64,000 bases of DNA from Phyllostachys edulis. Its lineage: Eukaryota > Streptophyta > Magnoliopsida > Poales > Poaceae. Below the pieces are notes generated by a model, which worked only from the letters and a program-made list of their open reading frames with translations, was not told the DNA's origin and ran no database searches. The position numbers and the translations under genes were made by a program. Location of the stretch: contig CM070546.1 in the NCBI GenBank assembly GCA_036346405.1, forward strand, positions 108,320,826 through 108,384,825. The letters run 5' to 3'. Below, piece by piece: positions 35,390 to 47,058 of this stretch; the first letter of the stretch is position 1; every line of letters begins with the position of its first letter.

Positions 35390-35405
35390 CCTAAAACTCG
35401 TGTAA

Positions 35406-35617
<212 letters not shown>

Positions 35618-36352
35618 CTTGTGCATAACCCTAACTCAAAAAATCGAGGGAAAAATAGCAAATAATAATAATAAAGAGAGAGGGAAGACTCACGATTTTT
35701 TTCATTTGGTCTCATATGCCATCTGAATTTCAAGACTAGCCCTCTTTGTCTTGAAATTATAAATTTGGTCTCCTCCCGAACGTGGAATGACCTGAGCACG
35801 TCACGTATCCATTTCCGCGCTCGAGGACCGCGGAATCTCGGTAGGCAGCGCGGCAATTCTCTCTACGCAGGAACAAGCGACGGACAGCGGAAGATAATGG
35901 CTTTCGGGCTCTTTCCATGCCGCCGAAACGTGGAAGGATGCTGGCAGCAATCCGCGGCAGTCCAGCGCGGTACTAACACGGCCACACATGCAGCGTTAAG
36001 CATTTTTGCATTTTTTAAATGCATGAATGGTGAATCGGAATGTTAAGCATTTTTAATTGCATGAATAGGAATGCATTCAACATGAATCGGAATGCATGCT
36101 CGGGTGGCGCGGTAGAGTGCCGGGCCAGTTGGTTTCGCGTCCGGCTGGTTTGCTACACTGTCTACTGGAGTTTCGCGTCTCCCGAACGCGAAAAGTATCA
36201 TGTGCTAGCTTTCGGTGCTTTCACACTCAGGAGGAGTTTATTTTTGAAATTTCAGTGTTAAGGGACTATTTTTACGATTAAGGTCCTCTTTCTGCCCCGT
36301 CAATTCTTTCCTTGCTCCGTCACTAGGGTCACTCCGTGAATCGCTCGAGGGG

Positions 36353-39300
36353 ATGCGGCGGCTATGGCGATGGTACCAGCAGTGCCTGGTCTCGTACCCC
36401 GTGCGGACGCAGGTGGTCAGCTCCGGCATCCTCTGGGGCCTCGGCGACATAGGCGCCCAGGCGGTCACCCACTGCTCCGCCCGCTCCCACCACCAGGTCA
36501 AGAATCCCGAGGTAGCTAATCCAATCGCCCCTACCACTGCTTTCATTTCAAGCTAGTGATGTGTGGATTCTCCGGTGGTTCTTGGATGCTGTCGCACCAA
36601 GATTTATTAGCTACTCCCTATTGTTGGCCTGGAGTAGGGGGTTGCTTGGAACTTTTGTGGGTTATAAAACCTAGCAAAGGGGTCACCTTTAATGCGTATG
36701 CGATGTTGAAGAAGGTGTTTGTTTGAGTGGTGAACGGAAATAGTATTCAAAAGTAACAAGTTATCAACTCGTGTGAGCTTTTCTGTAAAGGGATTAGAGA
36801 GGGTTTGATGGAGAACTACTATGAGTGAATGACGGTTTAATCACATAAAGATTCGATGTTGAGGTTGGCCTTCTTTGTTTGGAACCTTAAAGAGTCTAAT
36901 TTGTCAAATCTATCTTGCGGTTGTCCCTATATGCTCTCAGGGGTGTGAGACAATCGATAATCCTCTATAAGACATAGGGGGTTAGTTGTTTAAAAATGAT
37001 GTAGGTGGTTGGATCGGTAAGTGATGTCACTCGAGTTCGTGTGGCCCTTCACTACATTTGGGGGTAATCATGGCCTATTGGTTGGTTTTAGCATTTGTTT
37101 GTTGCTCCTGGATGCCTTACTCAAAGTAGAGTGTAATGGGATGAAAAGTTGATGTCGATGTTTTTTCTTTGAGTAAATTTCAGAAAACGTTTGGGGCATT
37201 AGTAACACAAAACCCCATATTTTGAAATTTTCTTTTTAGAAAACCCCATGTTTTGAGGCAAACCACAACACATAACCCATTTTCCCCGTTCGCCGGCGCC
37301 ACCTCCTCCTTTATCATCTCCGACGACATCCTGTGACGCCGAAGACACCATCTTCGCGTTCCCTGCTTCTTCGATGAGTTCCTCCAAAATCCGTCCGCGT
37401 CACCATGCGTCCCTTGCCCCGATCTACACTTTTGGTTTCGCGTTTCGTCCATCGTGTGCCGAGTTCTCTCTCTTCTCTCTCCTCTCCAGCCGCCGCCCTT
37501 CGCTAGCCAATTGCGCCGCCACCGATGAGCTTCGCCGTTCATCTTCACCATCATCTTACTCCTCGCATCGCGTTCTACACCGTGCTTCCCTCCCCTTTCC
37601 CAGAGTGTCGCAGCAACTCCATCGTCACCAGGGCCGAGCTTGCGCCGCCGCTTGGAGCTCGCCGCCAGCCAGCTCCGACGTGCCCTTGACCCCGCACCCA
37701 CGTCATCTTCTTCACCTTGTCACCCTCTTTCCTTTTTGCCCCTCCACTCGCACCGCCATGTCCGCTAGCTCCGGCGAGCCCCGTGCACCACCATGCCGCC
37801 AGTGCCATCTCATTAGTCATGTTATTGTGGTTTGCCTCAAAACCTGAGGTTTTATGAAGAAAAAAATATCAAAACATTGGGTTTTGTGTTACTAATGCCT
37901 CAAAATATAGGGTTTTCTGAAAAAATCTCAAAACATGAGGTTTTATATTACTAATGCCCAAAAACCTGGGGTTTTCTAAAATTTACTCTTTTTCTTTCAT
38001 AAGATGGTGGTTTAATTCATAAGTCATAACAGGTATCTTTACCAGCCAATTGGACTAAAATTTGCCGAGCGTGGGAATTATTGCCGAGCTTTTATTTGTT
38101 GGGACCTTGGCAAGGGTTATTGTTCTCTGTTATGATCCTTAGATCATAAGGGTAAACATCACCGGGAAGATAGCCGGGTGGCGTCAGCTGCTAGGGGAGA
38201 GGGAGGACTATAGATTAGGGAGACGAAGGGGATTGAGACTTAAACTATTGTATTCTCATTGCTTAATCCAATGATTACAATAAGCCTCCTTATATAGAGA
38301 GCTCTTCTAACAATTATGGATAAAATCAATGTAAATGATGACCTTCCTAACTAATAGATAACCTTCCTAACTAATAGATAACTTTCCTAACTAATAAATA
38401 GCCTTTCCGATTAACTAATTCCTAGACAAGGAAACTAATCAAATATCTAGGGAAATATATATTCTTATTGGAGTAGGTAATCCTTCCTTAATCCCGGTGC
38501 TACAGCCGGGCGCAACCTTACGCACTTGCACCTAGCCCTTTGTTGCAGTATCGTGCACATAACAACTTCACCACCCTTTTCGAGACAGCTCGTCCTCGAG
38601 CTGTTAGGTGGCGGCCATGGACGAAGCCCGTCATGATCCCACGTCGAAGACAAGCTGCATCGTCGATGCTGCGTCGGGCGTAGGATCAACGGCTTTAGCA
38701 GGGAGGTTGTTGCGCTAGCCGATGTTGAGGAAGATGCCAGTGCCATGGGGAACCGATGAGGGGCAGCACTGTCGTCGTTCCCATCACAGAACACAACTGT
38801 GGCGATTGAAACACGACAACGTTGCTGTCCCCCACCCGACCATCATCGTACTCCACCGCACCATTGGCACGGCTTTGGCCGGCGATAGAATAGATGCCAT
38901 GATGGTACCGACAGCGTGACAAAAGGTTGTTGTAGCGTCGTGGCCACCTTCAGATGTGACGCCGGGAGGGGCGACGACAAGATCAACAGTGGTGCTGGTT
39001 TCGGAGTCGGAGGTGATGATGCTGATGGTGATGCCAACACCGGTGGTAACGCTGGTGGCTCAACCAGCACACCCTTGATGCTGGTTGTTGTCGTACGAAC
39101 AACCTCCACTCTGGTTGGCTCATCGAACATCACGTTCTCCAATCGTGCAAGCATCACATCATGGTTGTCAAGGCGGTTGTTCATGGTGACCAACTATGCT
39201 AGGATGTAATCCAACTTGGCGCTGATCGTCATGGAATCGAAACCCCCGCTGTTGGTCATGGATGACAGAGCAGCAGTTGGTTCTGATACCAAATTGTTAT

Positions 39301-42300
39301 GATCCTTAGATTATAGGGGTAAACATCACCGGGAAGATAGCCAGGTGGCGTCAGCTGTTAGGGGAGAGAGAGGACTATAGATTGGGGAGATGAAGGGGAT
39401 TGAGACTTAAACTATTGTATTCTCATTGCTTAATCCAACGATTACAATAAGCCTCCTTATATAGAGAACTCTTCTAACAATTATGAATAAAATCAATGTA
39501 AATGATGACCTTCCTAACTAATAGATAACTTTCCTAACTAATAGATAACCTTTCCGATTAACTAATCTCTATACAAGGAAACTAATCAACTATCTAGGGA
39601 AATAGATATTCTTATTAGAGAAGGTAATCCTTCCTTAATCCTGGTGCTATAGTACCTATGGTACTGTTCACACACGTGAACAGTGACCCGGCCCACGACA
39701 GCCGGGCGCAACCTTACGCACTTGCACCTAGCCCTTTGCTGCAGTATCGTGCACATAACATCTCTGTGCAGTTTGTTGGGTCTAATAAAAGAGAAGTGGA
39801 GAAGGTTGTCGGATGTATCTTCTACAATTCTGATGTCTAAGCACGTCCTCAAACTGTATTTTCATCTGTCCTAAATAGCAAACAGTAGCCATCATGATCT
39901 TTTAACTTTAGATGTGTTTGTTTTTTAGGTCTGAGACCAACCAACGCTGGGAGCTTGGTTTGATTATAGTTTCTGCCAAGAATTGGAAGCTCCATCATTA
40001 ATCAATGAACTACTTAAGAGCATAGTTAGTTTGTTTCTAAGCAGTAAACAAATGTTTGAATTATGAACATGTATCAAAACCGGATTACATTATGATCCTG
40101 CACTTGAATAAGAATCTGAAGTTCATTTCTGGTTACCCTTTGGGGAAAAAAAATCAATGTGGTGGCAGCTAAAGAGCTGGTTATGTTTCTATGAACAGGA
40201 CAGTTTGTTGAAGCAAGATATTTATTGCTGTTCATAGTGCCTGTGTTCAAATAAGAGATTGGGAAATCTAAAGAATTCAGACTGGAATTTCATTTGGACT
40301 CAGGGACACCTTACAAATGGCCCATGGGGAGTTTTATTATTTTTTTAGCATGTCTACTCAGAAGTTTTTTCATTCTACAAATTCATTATTACCATTCAAT
40401 AAAAGTCTGTTGCCTTTTCAGGATAAAGATAAAGAGTTCAAAATTGATTGGAAGAGGGTGGGCATCACAAGTTCATTTGGATATGCTTTTGTTGGACCTG
40501 TTGGACATTACTGGTTAGTTCCCTGACTTCCCACATATTTTGACACTGGGCATGAGCAGATGATGTTTGGTTCACTTTTTTTAGTAAGTCTCTGGAGTTT
40601 TTGCATCACTAACAACGGAAAATCTGGAAGTATATACTGTTCCTCCCAGTTTCACACAGTTGTCACATGGTTCAGAAAAACGACAAAAAGAGGGCCATAA
40701 ACTCACAATCTTTAAGATGCTAAAAAGATCAGATAATGACAAAAATGAAAATCACACGCTCACACTTAATAATCGCCATCCTACACTGATGTTTTCTATT
40801 TAGGTAATCATATCTAGCTCATGATATTGATATGAATGACAGTTTATGGTATATAATAGTTTTAATGGGTAATTATGGAAAATTGAAGACAGTTAAAAGG
40901 ATATATGTGCTTTGCTTGAATATATCTTGGTACTTGTTAATTCTTATTTACTCATTGAAATTTGAACATTTACTATGATGGTTATAGGTTACTGATGTAA
41001 TTGGTGGCTTGGTGCCAATGGGATGCTGCAATCTTTGTTGCAATGCAGATGATGGTTTTTTGACTTAATAGAAGAAAATAGAGTTAGAAATCGGAAGCAT
41101 TCCATATCAAAAGAAGATCAAGAAGAACAAGAAAACAGAGCATTGTGGCAAACTATAGGAATGAATGATTTACTGGTGGCCTGTCTTACTTAATGTTGCC
41201 TCCTTATTAAGCTGCGCAACCAAGCAGACTGAGTTGGGCTGCACAAGGGGTAAACAATAACATTTGGAGTGGGGTAACTGGAGTAGCTTTGGTCGTATTT
41301 TGTAGCAGTGCATCTTTTTATGTCCATTGCTGTGCTCAGTAGTCTACTTCAATATCAACTTGATTTGCACCATGTTGCATAATGTGTTGCATGTTCATGC
41401 TCACCACTTCGCCAGTTATTAGTAGTAAAATAGTGCTATTTTCCGGACAGGATTTAGTAATCGATCTTATTGGACTTATGGTCAGTGTTCTACATTTTAA
41501 TTTGGCTACGAGGTTTTAAACTGGGAATAAAACTGGTGTTCAACATCACTTTTGGTAGTGTATTTATTTATTTAACAAAATAAAAATAACTAGTGCATTT
41601 CTTCCTACTGTATTCAATATATTACCATATGAAAGATACGACCATACACGTTTTCTTTTTTGGAGAGAGAACCTAACAGATGATAGGATAATAGCTGTTG
41701 CTTCTACTATTCATTCCGCCTTACTGATTGTTGTTTCCCTTGCTATGAATGGTGAGTGCACAATTTCCTCCTCACACTTATTTGTCACCATCTATCAATC
41801 TGGAAAAGTTGGTTAAGATGCTGTGGGATATATGCTGCCCTGTAGAATTGCCATTGCTTAAAAGTGAAAATATCTTAATTTTAAGACTATTAACTTTCAA
41901 TTTTGTGAAGCAAGCTGTTATATGACTTGCAGTCATTTTTGTCTCCTAGGTATGAATACCTGGATCGTTTCATCCGTCGGAGATATCAGCCTAGTACGTT
42001 CAAATTTGTTGCGTCGAAAGTTGCTGCGGATGATCTCCTTGGACCAGTAGATCTTCTCTTGTTCTTCTCATATGTGGGTCTCGCTTCAGGAAGAAGTGTG
42101 GAGCAGGTGAAGGATGATGTGAAAAGGGATTTTATTCCTGCTCTAGTTTTAGGGGGGACCATCTGGCCAGCCGTGCAAATTGCGAACTTCCGCTTCATCC
42201 CTGTGCGGTACCAACTTCTTTATGTGAACTTGTTCTGCCTCATAGACAGTTGTTTCTTGTCATGGATTGAGCAACAAGGAGATGCATCTTGGAAGCAATG

Positions 42301-42346
42301 GTTCACCTGGTTCCAGAAAATTGAAGACCAGAAGAGCAAGGATTGA
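36353..42346 (+). CDS. Mpv17/PMP22 family membrane protein, three exons
   Basis: Exons: 36353-36511, 40422-40513 and 41950-42346. All introns are GT-AG, giving 215 residues. The start is the first ATG after a GC-rich leader and opens MRRLWRWYQQCLVSYP, the typical N-terminus of plant members. Family signatures: TQVVSSGILWGLGDIGAQ (residues 19-36), WKRVGITSSFGYAFVGPVGH (63-82) and the C-terminal WPAVQIANFRFIPVRYQ (156-172) followed by VNLFCLIDSCFLSW. Four hydrophobic segments are expected. Members are inner mitochondrial or peroxisomal membrane proteins linked to small-molecule permeability and organelle homeostasis; the exact role is not known. It is closest in layout to the Arabidopsis group with the DKDKEFK-type linker. 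One residue seems missing at L114-G115 compared with the family's DGLxFGPVD motif. Intron 1 (3.9 kb) is swollen by two transposons. The gene looks intact and expressed. Confidence 0.9.
37171..37988. mobile_element. Mutator-like element, Pack-MULE candidate, in intron 1 of the Mpv17 gene
   Basis: Terminal inverted repeats of about 90 bases start GAGTAAATTT(C/T)AGAAAAC and contain GGCATTAGTAA(C/T)A(C/T)AAAACC. The target duplication is an exact 9-base TTTTTCTTT (37162-37170 and 37989-37997), the diagnostic Mutator size. The interior (37280-37810) is GC-rich and open on the plus strand for 157 codons (37374-37847) and on the minus strand for 173 codons. This is the composition of a captured gene fragment, though I do not recognise a donor. 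No transposase. Confidence 0.8.
38128..38564 (-). repeat. 3' LTR of the intron-1 element
   Basis: 437 bases, TGTTATGATCC to GTGCACATAACA on the plus strand. It contains a threefold TTCCTAACTAATAGATAA repeat. Confidence 0.85.
39295..39760 (-). repeat. 5' LTR of the intron-1 element
   Basis: 466 bases, collinear with the LTR at 38128 and adjacent to the primer-binding site, so it would hold the element's promoter, directed antisense to the Mpv17 gene. Confidence 0.85.
40514..41949 (+). other. Mpv17 gene intron 2, no inserted element recognised
   Basis: AT-rich, with donor CTG/GTTAGT and acceptor CTCCTAG/G. I see no terminal repeats or coding remnants. Confidence 0.6.
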
Positions 42347-43270
42347 TTTGAATAATGTATGTTTCATTCTGCATTGTCCTACCCAGAAAAGTTATCTTCT
42401 GTCATTTGGACCAACCTTTGCATGCTTTGGTTGATCCGAGAAAAGGAAATTGAAAACAGAACACTTGCTTCCAGCAATTGTTTAAGTGAAATTGCAATGG
42501 CCAGCAAAACTGAACATCACTATCATGCAGAGAATCCCCCGCGGTGTTTTGAGTGTGTAAATTTATGTGGGGAAGTATTTGCATCAAGGGAACGATAGCT
42601 TTAGGACCAGCATTGTATTCCTTGTAGCGTTCATGCCGTGGAAATATGCGCTTCAGAAGTAGGGAAAGAGTACGATCGTCAGAACGTGCTACTGTTAGGT
42701 TTCTTGTTGCATGTGCTGTATATGCTCTTGAATGCTTAAGCTGCATGAGTATACTCTGAAATTTTGTGCTTATCATGAAGGAGTTTGCCTGGGTAAGTAA
42801 GTAGCGTGCTCGTGCTGTCTCCCAGCTCCATTGGAATTCTCAAGGCAACAACTCTCTACTTTCTTGTCTTATGATCGCCTGTAGGTGCAGATTCGTGTCA
42901 TATTGCCGCTGCGCAAAACAAAAACTGCATTGATGCAGAGATGATGGAACACAGTAGCAGCTAATTCTCCTGTTCGAGGAGAAGAATAGAGCAGAGATCA
43001 GATGTCCTTAACCGCACAAAACATTGGCGACGATTATTACTGTTTGTAGTCATCAGACAGCAAACGTACGCTCCGGATCGTCCGACGTGCCGGCGCCCAC
43101 AAATCCGACCGTTCATGCGAACGAGCGGCATCGCTCACTCGAACTGCACGCACTGTTCTTCGAATCTTCCTTCCTCCCCCTGAAAACGTGCATTCGTGCA
43201 TGGGCATCGAGCTCTTCCCGCGCCTGAAAACGTGCTCCGCCTCCCACGTCCTCCGCCCTGTCTCGCACCG
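42347..43270. other. 3' UTR of the Mpv17 gene and upstream region of the Ole e 1-like gene
   Basis: Transcribed-looking sequence to about 42780. After it comes a short spacer and the proximal promoter of the next gene. No further coding exon is evident. Confidence 0.5.
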
Positions 43271-43276
43271 TGCGCC

Positions 43277-43284
43277 CATAAATT
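43277..43284 (+). promoter_or_regulatory. TATA-like box of the Ole e 1-like gene
   Basis: CATAAATT lies 90 bases before the ATG at 43374, in a GC-rich context, followed by a CACTCACACTGTC leader. The position suits a plant TATA box. Confidence 0.45.
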
Positions 43285-43373
43285 CCCCTCCCGGCTCGCC
43301 GCTCCCAAACACTCACACTGTCGCGCCCTTCCCTTTGGATTACCCGATCGATCGAGAGCTAGCTAGCCAGACC

Positions 43374-43984
43374 ATGGGGCGGTCCATGTCCGTCGGCACG
43401 CCGCTCGTGGTCGCCCTGCTGGCCGTCGCTGCCTTCGCCGGCGTCGCGTCCGCCGACAAGGGCCCGGGCTTCGTCGTCACCGGCCGCGTCTACTGCGACC
43501 CCTGCCGCGCCGGCTTCGAGACCAACGTCTCCGCCAGCGTCCCCGGTACGTACATACATACGCCCCTTCTTTCCTTCCTTCCAAACGTTGCTAAGAACGC
43601 AAGTTGCAACTGACGATGGGCGCATCTCGTGGCATGCATGCAGGGGCGACGGTGACGGTCGAGTGCCGGCCGTACGGCGGCGGGGAGATCCAGCTGAAGG
43701 CGGAGGCGACGACGGACGAGTGGGGGTGGTACAAGGTGGAGATCGACCAGGACCACCAGGAGGAGATCTGCGAGGTGGTGCTGGCCAAGAGCTCCGACCC
43801 GGAGTGCTCCGAGATCGAGCAGTTCCGCGACCGATCCCGCGTCCCGCTCACCCGCAACAATGGCATCAAGCAGCAGGGCGTCCGCTTCGCCAACCCCATC
43901 GCCTTCTTCCGCAAGGAGCCACTCAGGGACTGCGGCTTTATCCTCCAGCAGTACGACCTCAAGGACGCGCCCGAGACGCCATGA
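43374..43984 (+). CDS. Pollen Ole e 1-like secreted protein, two exons
   Basis: Exons 43374-43545 and 43644-43984, GT-AG intron of 98 bases splitting Gly58, giving 170 residues. Residues 1-27 form a signal peptide (hydrophobic LVVALLAVAAFAGVASA, cleavage before DKG). The mature part has the family motif VTGRVYCDPCRAGF and six Cys (41, 44, 65, 100, 112, 154), the usual three-disulfide pattern, plus the WGWYKVEI strand. Family members are small secreted, often cell-wall or pollen-tube proteins of the Ole e 1/LAT52 type; the molecular role is not established. The chosen ATG gives the signal peptide, and upstream ATGs in the same frame do not. GC-rich exons are typical of grass genes. No defect is visible. 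Confidence 0.9.
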
Positions 43985-45253
43985 TTGACATACACATACT
44001 TGCTTTTCTTACTTGGGCCCCTCGGCGGCTCGGCCGCCGGCCAATCGGGCCGGCCAGCACGATCGCTAAAGCATGCAAGCGGCCGGAGTGATGTACGGTG
44101 CGTGCGTCGGCCGGCGCCGGAGAAGATAACCACCGTTTATGAAATTTCGTTTTGTATGCGAACGTAGGAATAATGGGGCCTCTGTTGGGCCTGAATTTGC
44201 AAATGCTGCTTCTCTTTTATTCTTCTACTTGCCCTCTTCCTGTTCTGTAATTGCGTGTTGATTTAGATGTGAGCTAATTCCATTGATCTCTGTCTATAAT
44301 AATAAGAGAACACAATACTTGGGTTGCTTTGCCTGACATATGAATAATTATATCTGCTCCTAGCTAGCAGCTACTTGTTGGCGCTTTGTCTCAGTGTCTT
44401 CATGTATCACTTCGTTACGCAACGTGTAAACTTATGTATGCTTCTCCCATTAAGGGCGCCGTGTGTTAATTTGGATGAGGGGATTTCTAAGGGCATTTCT
44501 GCCAAGTGTTCATCTCAAAGTTCTCTCATTGTACGTACCTATTTCATATTAGTTATTTATTTATTTTTGCGACGTGTAGCCTATATTATTATCATTATTA
44601 AGTGTATGTAGGATCGTCCATGTCTCATGTCTGATGTCTCAGCAGAATACCAGTCAATGGAACTTACAGACGAAAGTCACATATAATGATCAGAACTGCT
44701 AGAAATGCATCGCATGAATTTTTGTGTGAAATCAGTCGGATTTCTCACCTTCGATCCATTTGAAGATTCGTGTTCAGGCGAGCTTGTCCTTCTCATCTCC
44801 GACGCTGTCGTCTCCACCGCCATCGAGCTAAGGCTCGAGGTTCACCGGGCCGAATTTAGAGGGAGGCCGGGGCCGCAAGAGGACCGGCGGTGGTGCCGCC
44901 AACCGCGGGTTTGGGAGAGGGCGGTGGGCGGCGGAGAAGACATGAACAATAGAATATTAGGTGCAAGCGGGGCGACAAAGCTATGTGGCGGGGAAGAGGA
45001 GACGAGGGGCAGTAGCTGGAGGGGAGAGGGGTTCACCGGCAAGGCGGCAGGGCAGCGGCGCGCGGGTGGAGGCGGAGTGGCAGGGGAGTCAGAAGGAGGA
45101 GGCTGGATTTGTATAGAATGTGATGGAGGGTCTGAACCGTTGGATCTAGATTCTGATATGATCCAACGGTCCAAAATACAACTGATTTTGTGTATTAAAT
45201 TAGTCAATATTTACTGAGATATAGACAGATCCTATGATGATTTACATAGATCG
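43985..45253. other. 3' UTR of the Ole e 1-like gene, then unassigned intergenic DNA
   Basis: Probable polyadenylation region at 44200-44320 (TATAATAATAAGAGAAC). From 44705 to 45217 a GC-rich stretch opens a 170-codon plus-strand frame without recognisable domain. A short inverted pair CCGTTGGATC/GATCCAACGG ends it near 45139-45171. I do not call a gene. Confidence 0.4.
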
Positions 45254-45379
45254 TTAACCCATTTTTTAATTTGTATACTATTTTGTCACATCACGGGTCG
45301 TAGCGTGATTAAAAGGGTCAGAATTAGAAATAAAGTTTGCGAGGAGTTAACAATAAAAATAAATTAAAAAATGGGTTAA
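45254..45379. mobile_element. 126-base MITE, same family as 46171-46511
   Basis: Terminal inverted repeat TTAACCCATTTTTTAATTT with a perfect 19-base complement at the right end. It shares GGGTCAGAATTAGAAATAAAG and TTTTGTCAC blocks with the larger MITE nearby, so it is a shorter internal-deletion form. Confidence 0.75.
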
Positions 45380-45509
45380 TTAATAAAAAAAGCTCATCGT
45401 TGAAGGGAATTACGTTCAAGAAGAGCCAAAGATGGAGGAACATCGCAACGTGGGGCTTAGCTACTCATATCGTCATATGGATAGAGCACCAATGAGGACG
45501 GGGAGGTTA

Positions 45510-46165
45510 AGGCGGCTCGCAAACGATTGGACGAGCTGGAGATTAGTCGGATTACAATCCCCGGTTGCATAGCATACACCGCTCCATCAGAACATCGACT
45601 CATGCATAATAATGGTCTGCTGAATGATATGAAAATCTGGAAGGAGGATAACTAAAGGATTTTCATTAACGTAGCCGCTACTGTCGATCAACTGCTCATA
45701 TGTACTATTAACGAGCATCACCTACGGCTTTTGGTGGCGGCGACGCTTGGACAAGCTGGAGATTAGTCGGATTACAATCCCCGGTTGCATAGCGTACACC
45801 GCTCCATCAGAACATTGACTCGTGCATAATAATGGTCTGTTGGATGATCTGGAAATCTGGAAGGAATGCAACCAAAGGATTTTTAATAATGTAGCCGCTA
45901 GTGTCGATCAACTGCTCATATGTACTATTAACGAGCATCACCTACGGCTTTTGGCGGCGGCGACATGACTGGAGGCGTTTGCTCAACAGGAGTAGTCTCT
46001 CGGTCATAGCCCTGTTCACGGTCATCAGTTTTTCGGATGCAGCCTTATTCTAGTTTCTCTTTCTTTTCTTTTTCGCCTGGTCGAGTATGATGGCATTCTT
46101 TGTTCCTTTTTTATGTGCTTTTGTGTTTTGGTCTCACCTTTGTACCTGCTGCTTGGCCGAACTTT
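45510..46165 (+). mobile_element. LINE 3' end, C-terminal coding part tandemly duplicated
   Basis: Two tandem copies of about 225 bases (45520-45745 and 45747-45970), sharing GAGATTAGTCGGATTACAAT and CGATCAACTGCTCATATGTA. Copy 2 encodes IWKECNQRIFNN, similar to the W-x-I-W-K-x-R-N motif at the C-terminus of plant non-LTR reverse transcriptases, then LLAAAT. A pyrimidine-rich 3' UTR follows (TTTCTCTTTCTTTTC ... CTTGGCCGAACTTTT) to about 46165. Copy 1 lacks the UTR. Upstream reverse transcriptase is absent. Family call from motif memory, moderate. Confidence 0.5.
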
Positions 46166-46170
46166 TTATT

Positions 46171-46511
46171 ATTAATTAACTCTTTTTTAATTTTTATTTT
46201 AAAGTTAACCCTAGCGCACTTTATTTTCAATTCTGATCTCTTTGATCATGCCACCATTCATGGCGTGACAAAACAACGCTGTCACGTGGTAGAATAAGTC
46301 CGCTAAATAGTATTTTTTGTCACGTCACTTATCGTGGCGTGACCAAACAACACTGTCACGCTACAGGTGGTGGTGTGACAAGAGATACGGGCGGCGTGTC
46401 AGCGTTGTTTTGTCACGCTATGGATGGTGGCGTGACCAAAGGAGTCAGAATTAGAAATAAAGTGCGTTAGAGGTTAACTTTAAAATAAAAATTAAAAAAT
46501 GATTAATTAAT
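46171..46511. mobile_element. 341-base MITE with about 100-base terminal inverted repeats
   Basis: Left arm ATTAATTAAC...TTTTAAAGTTAACC and right arm are near-perfect complements over roughly 100 bases. The centre has further inverted GGCGTGAC(C/A)AAA / TTTTGTCACGC pairs. It would fold almost completely into a hairpin. It inserted at the 3' end of the LINE fragment. Confidence 0.85.
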
Positions 46512-46549
46512 ATAAAAAATCCGCTTGGCCTGCAGTTCTTTTCGTCTTA

Positions 46550-47058
46550 ATAGAAAGATATGCAAGGAAGTGGCACCACGTGGGACTCGACGTAGACGTC
46601 CGGCGGATCAAGGAACTGCGTCGGGATGAGGCGCACGGGGAAGCAGGGCGGGTCCGGCAGGGCTCTCCAGGATCTTCAGGTGCGTGGGGACTCGGGAACA
46701 GACGGCACTCGGAGACGTCGAGGACCTCGAACCACGGCGCGACGTCCGGATCCATCCTCAAGTCGGGCGTGCGAGACAGCGCGTAGATCCTGTCGCCGAT
46801 GGGCATGACGGCGGGGCGCAACTTTGCCGACAGGAGTTTCGGCCCCCGAAAGACATTCTCCATCCTGGTGTCGAAGAATATCGTCTCTTTGTCCTGCGCG
46901 GAGGTGCCGCCGACGCCGACGCCGACGATCCACGACCGGCTGCTCGATCTCAGGGGGCGAAGGTCAAGCCCCCCTTGCCACCCAGGTAGGCGATTCGACG
47001 TGGGAGCGGAACGACCGGGTTGTTGCCGGCGGAGGACGGAGGATCAGTCTTGTTCGAC
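46550..47058 (-). pseudogene. Kelch-like / DUF1618-type grass gene, pseudogene fragment
   Basis: Minus-strand reading gives an ETIFFDTRMENV segment, LRPAVMPIGDRIYALSR and APWFEVLDV, matching the FDT..., VGDRLYV and FEVL strand pattern of a large grass family of kelch-like uncharacterised proteins. Downstream DPPDVYVESHVVPLP is in another phase, so the frame is broken. The N-terminus continues upstream beyond a MULE insert, resuming at 47502. No function can be assigned; identity is moderate. Confidence 0.4.

Larger units (their letters stand above)
38128..39760 (-). mobile_element. Small non-autonomous LTR retrotransposon (minus) in intron 1 of the Mpv17 gene
   Basis: Two LTRs (38128-38564 and 39295-39760) have TGTTATG/CATAACA termini. 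On the minus strand a primer site TGGTATCAGAACC (39291-39279) follows the right LTR, and a purine tract (GAAAAGGGTGGTGAAG, minus) precedes the left LTR, so it reads leftwards. The 730-base interior has only a remnant open frame (39193-38843, LDNHDVMLARLENVMF-like coiled coil typical of gag N-termini) and no pol. Flanks TCTC/TCTC give an imperfect duplication. LTRs differ at about 11 of 215 positions checked. The right LTR has a ~30-base insertion holding GTTCACACACGTGAAC. Confidence 0.85.

Noticed and set aside
43188..43613. Upstream in-frame ATG (43188) as start of the Ole e 1-like gene
   Set aside because: It would place about 60 residues, including promoter-like sequence with the TATA box, ahead of a perfect signal peptide that begins at the 43374 ATG.
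44705..45217. 170-codon plus-strand frame after the Ole e 1-like gene
   Set aside because: Gly/Arg/Glu-rich with no recognisable domain and no splice or promoter context; the minus strand is open as well. Left as unassigned.
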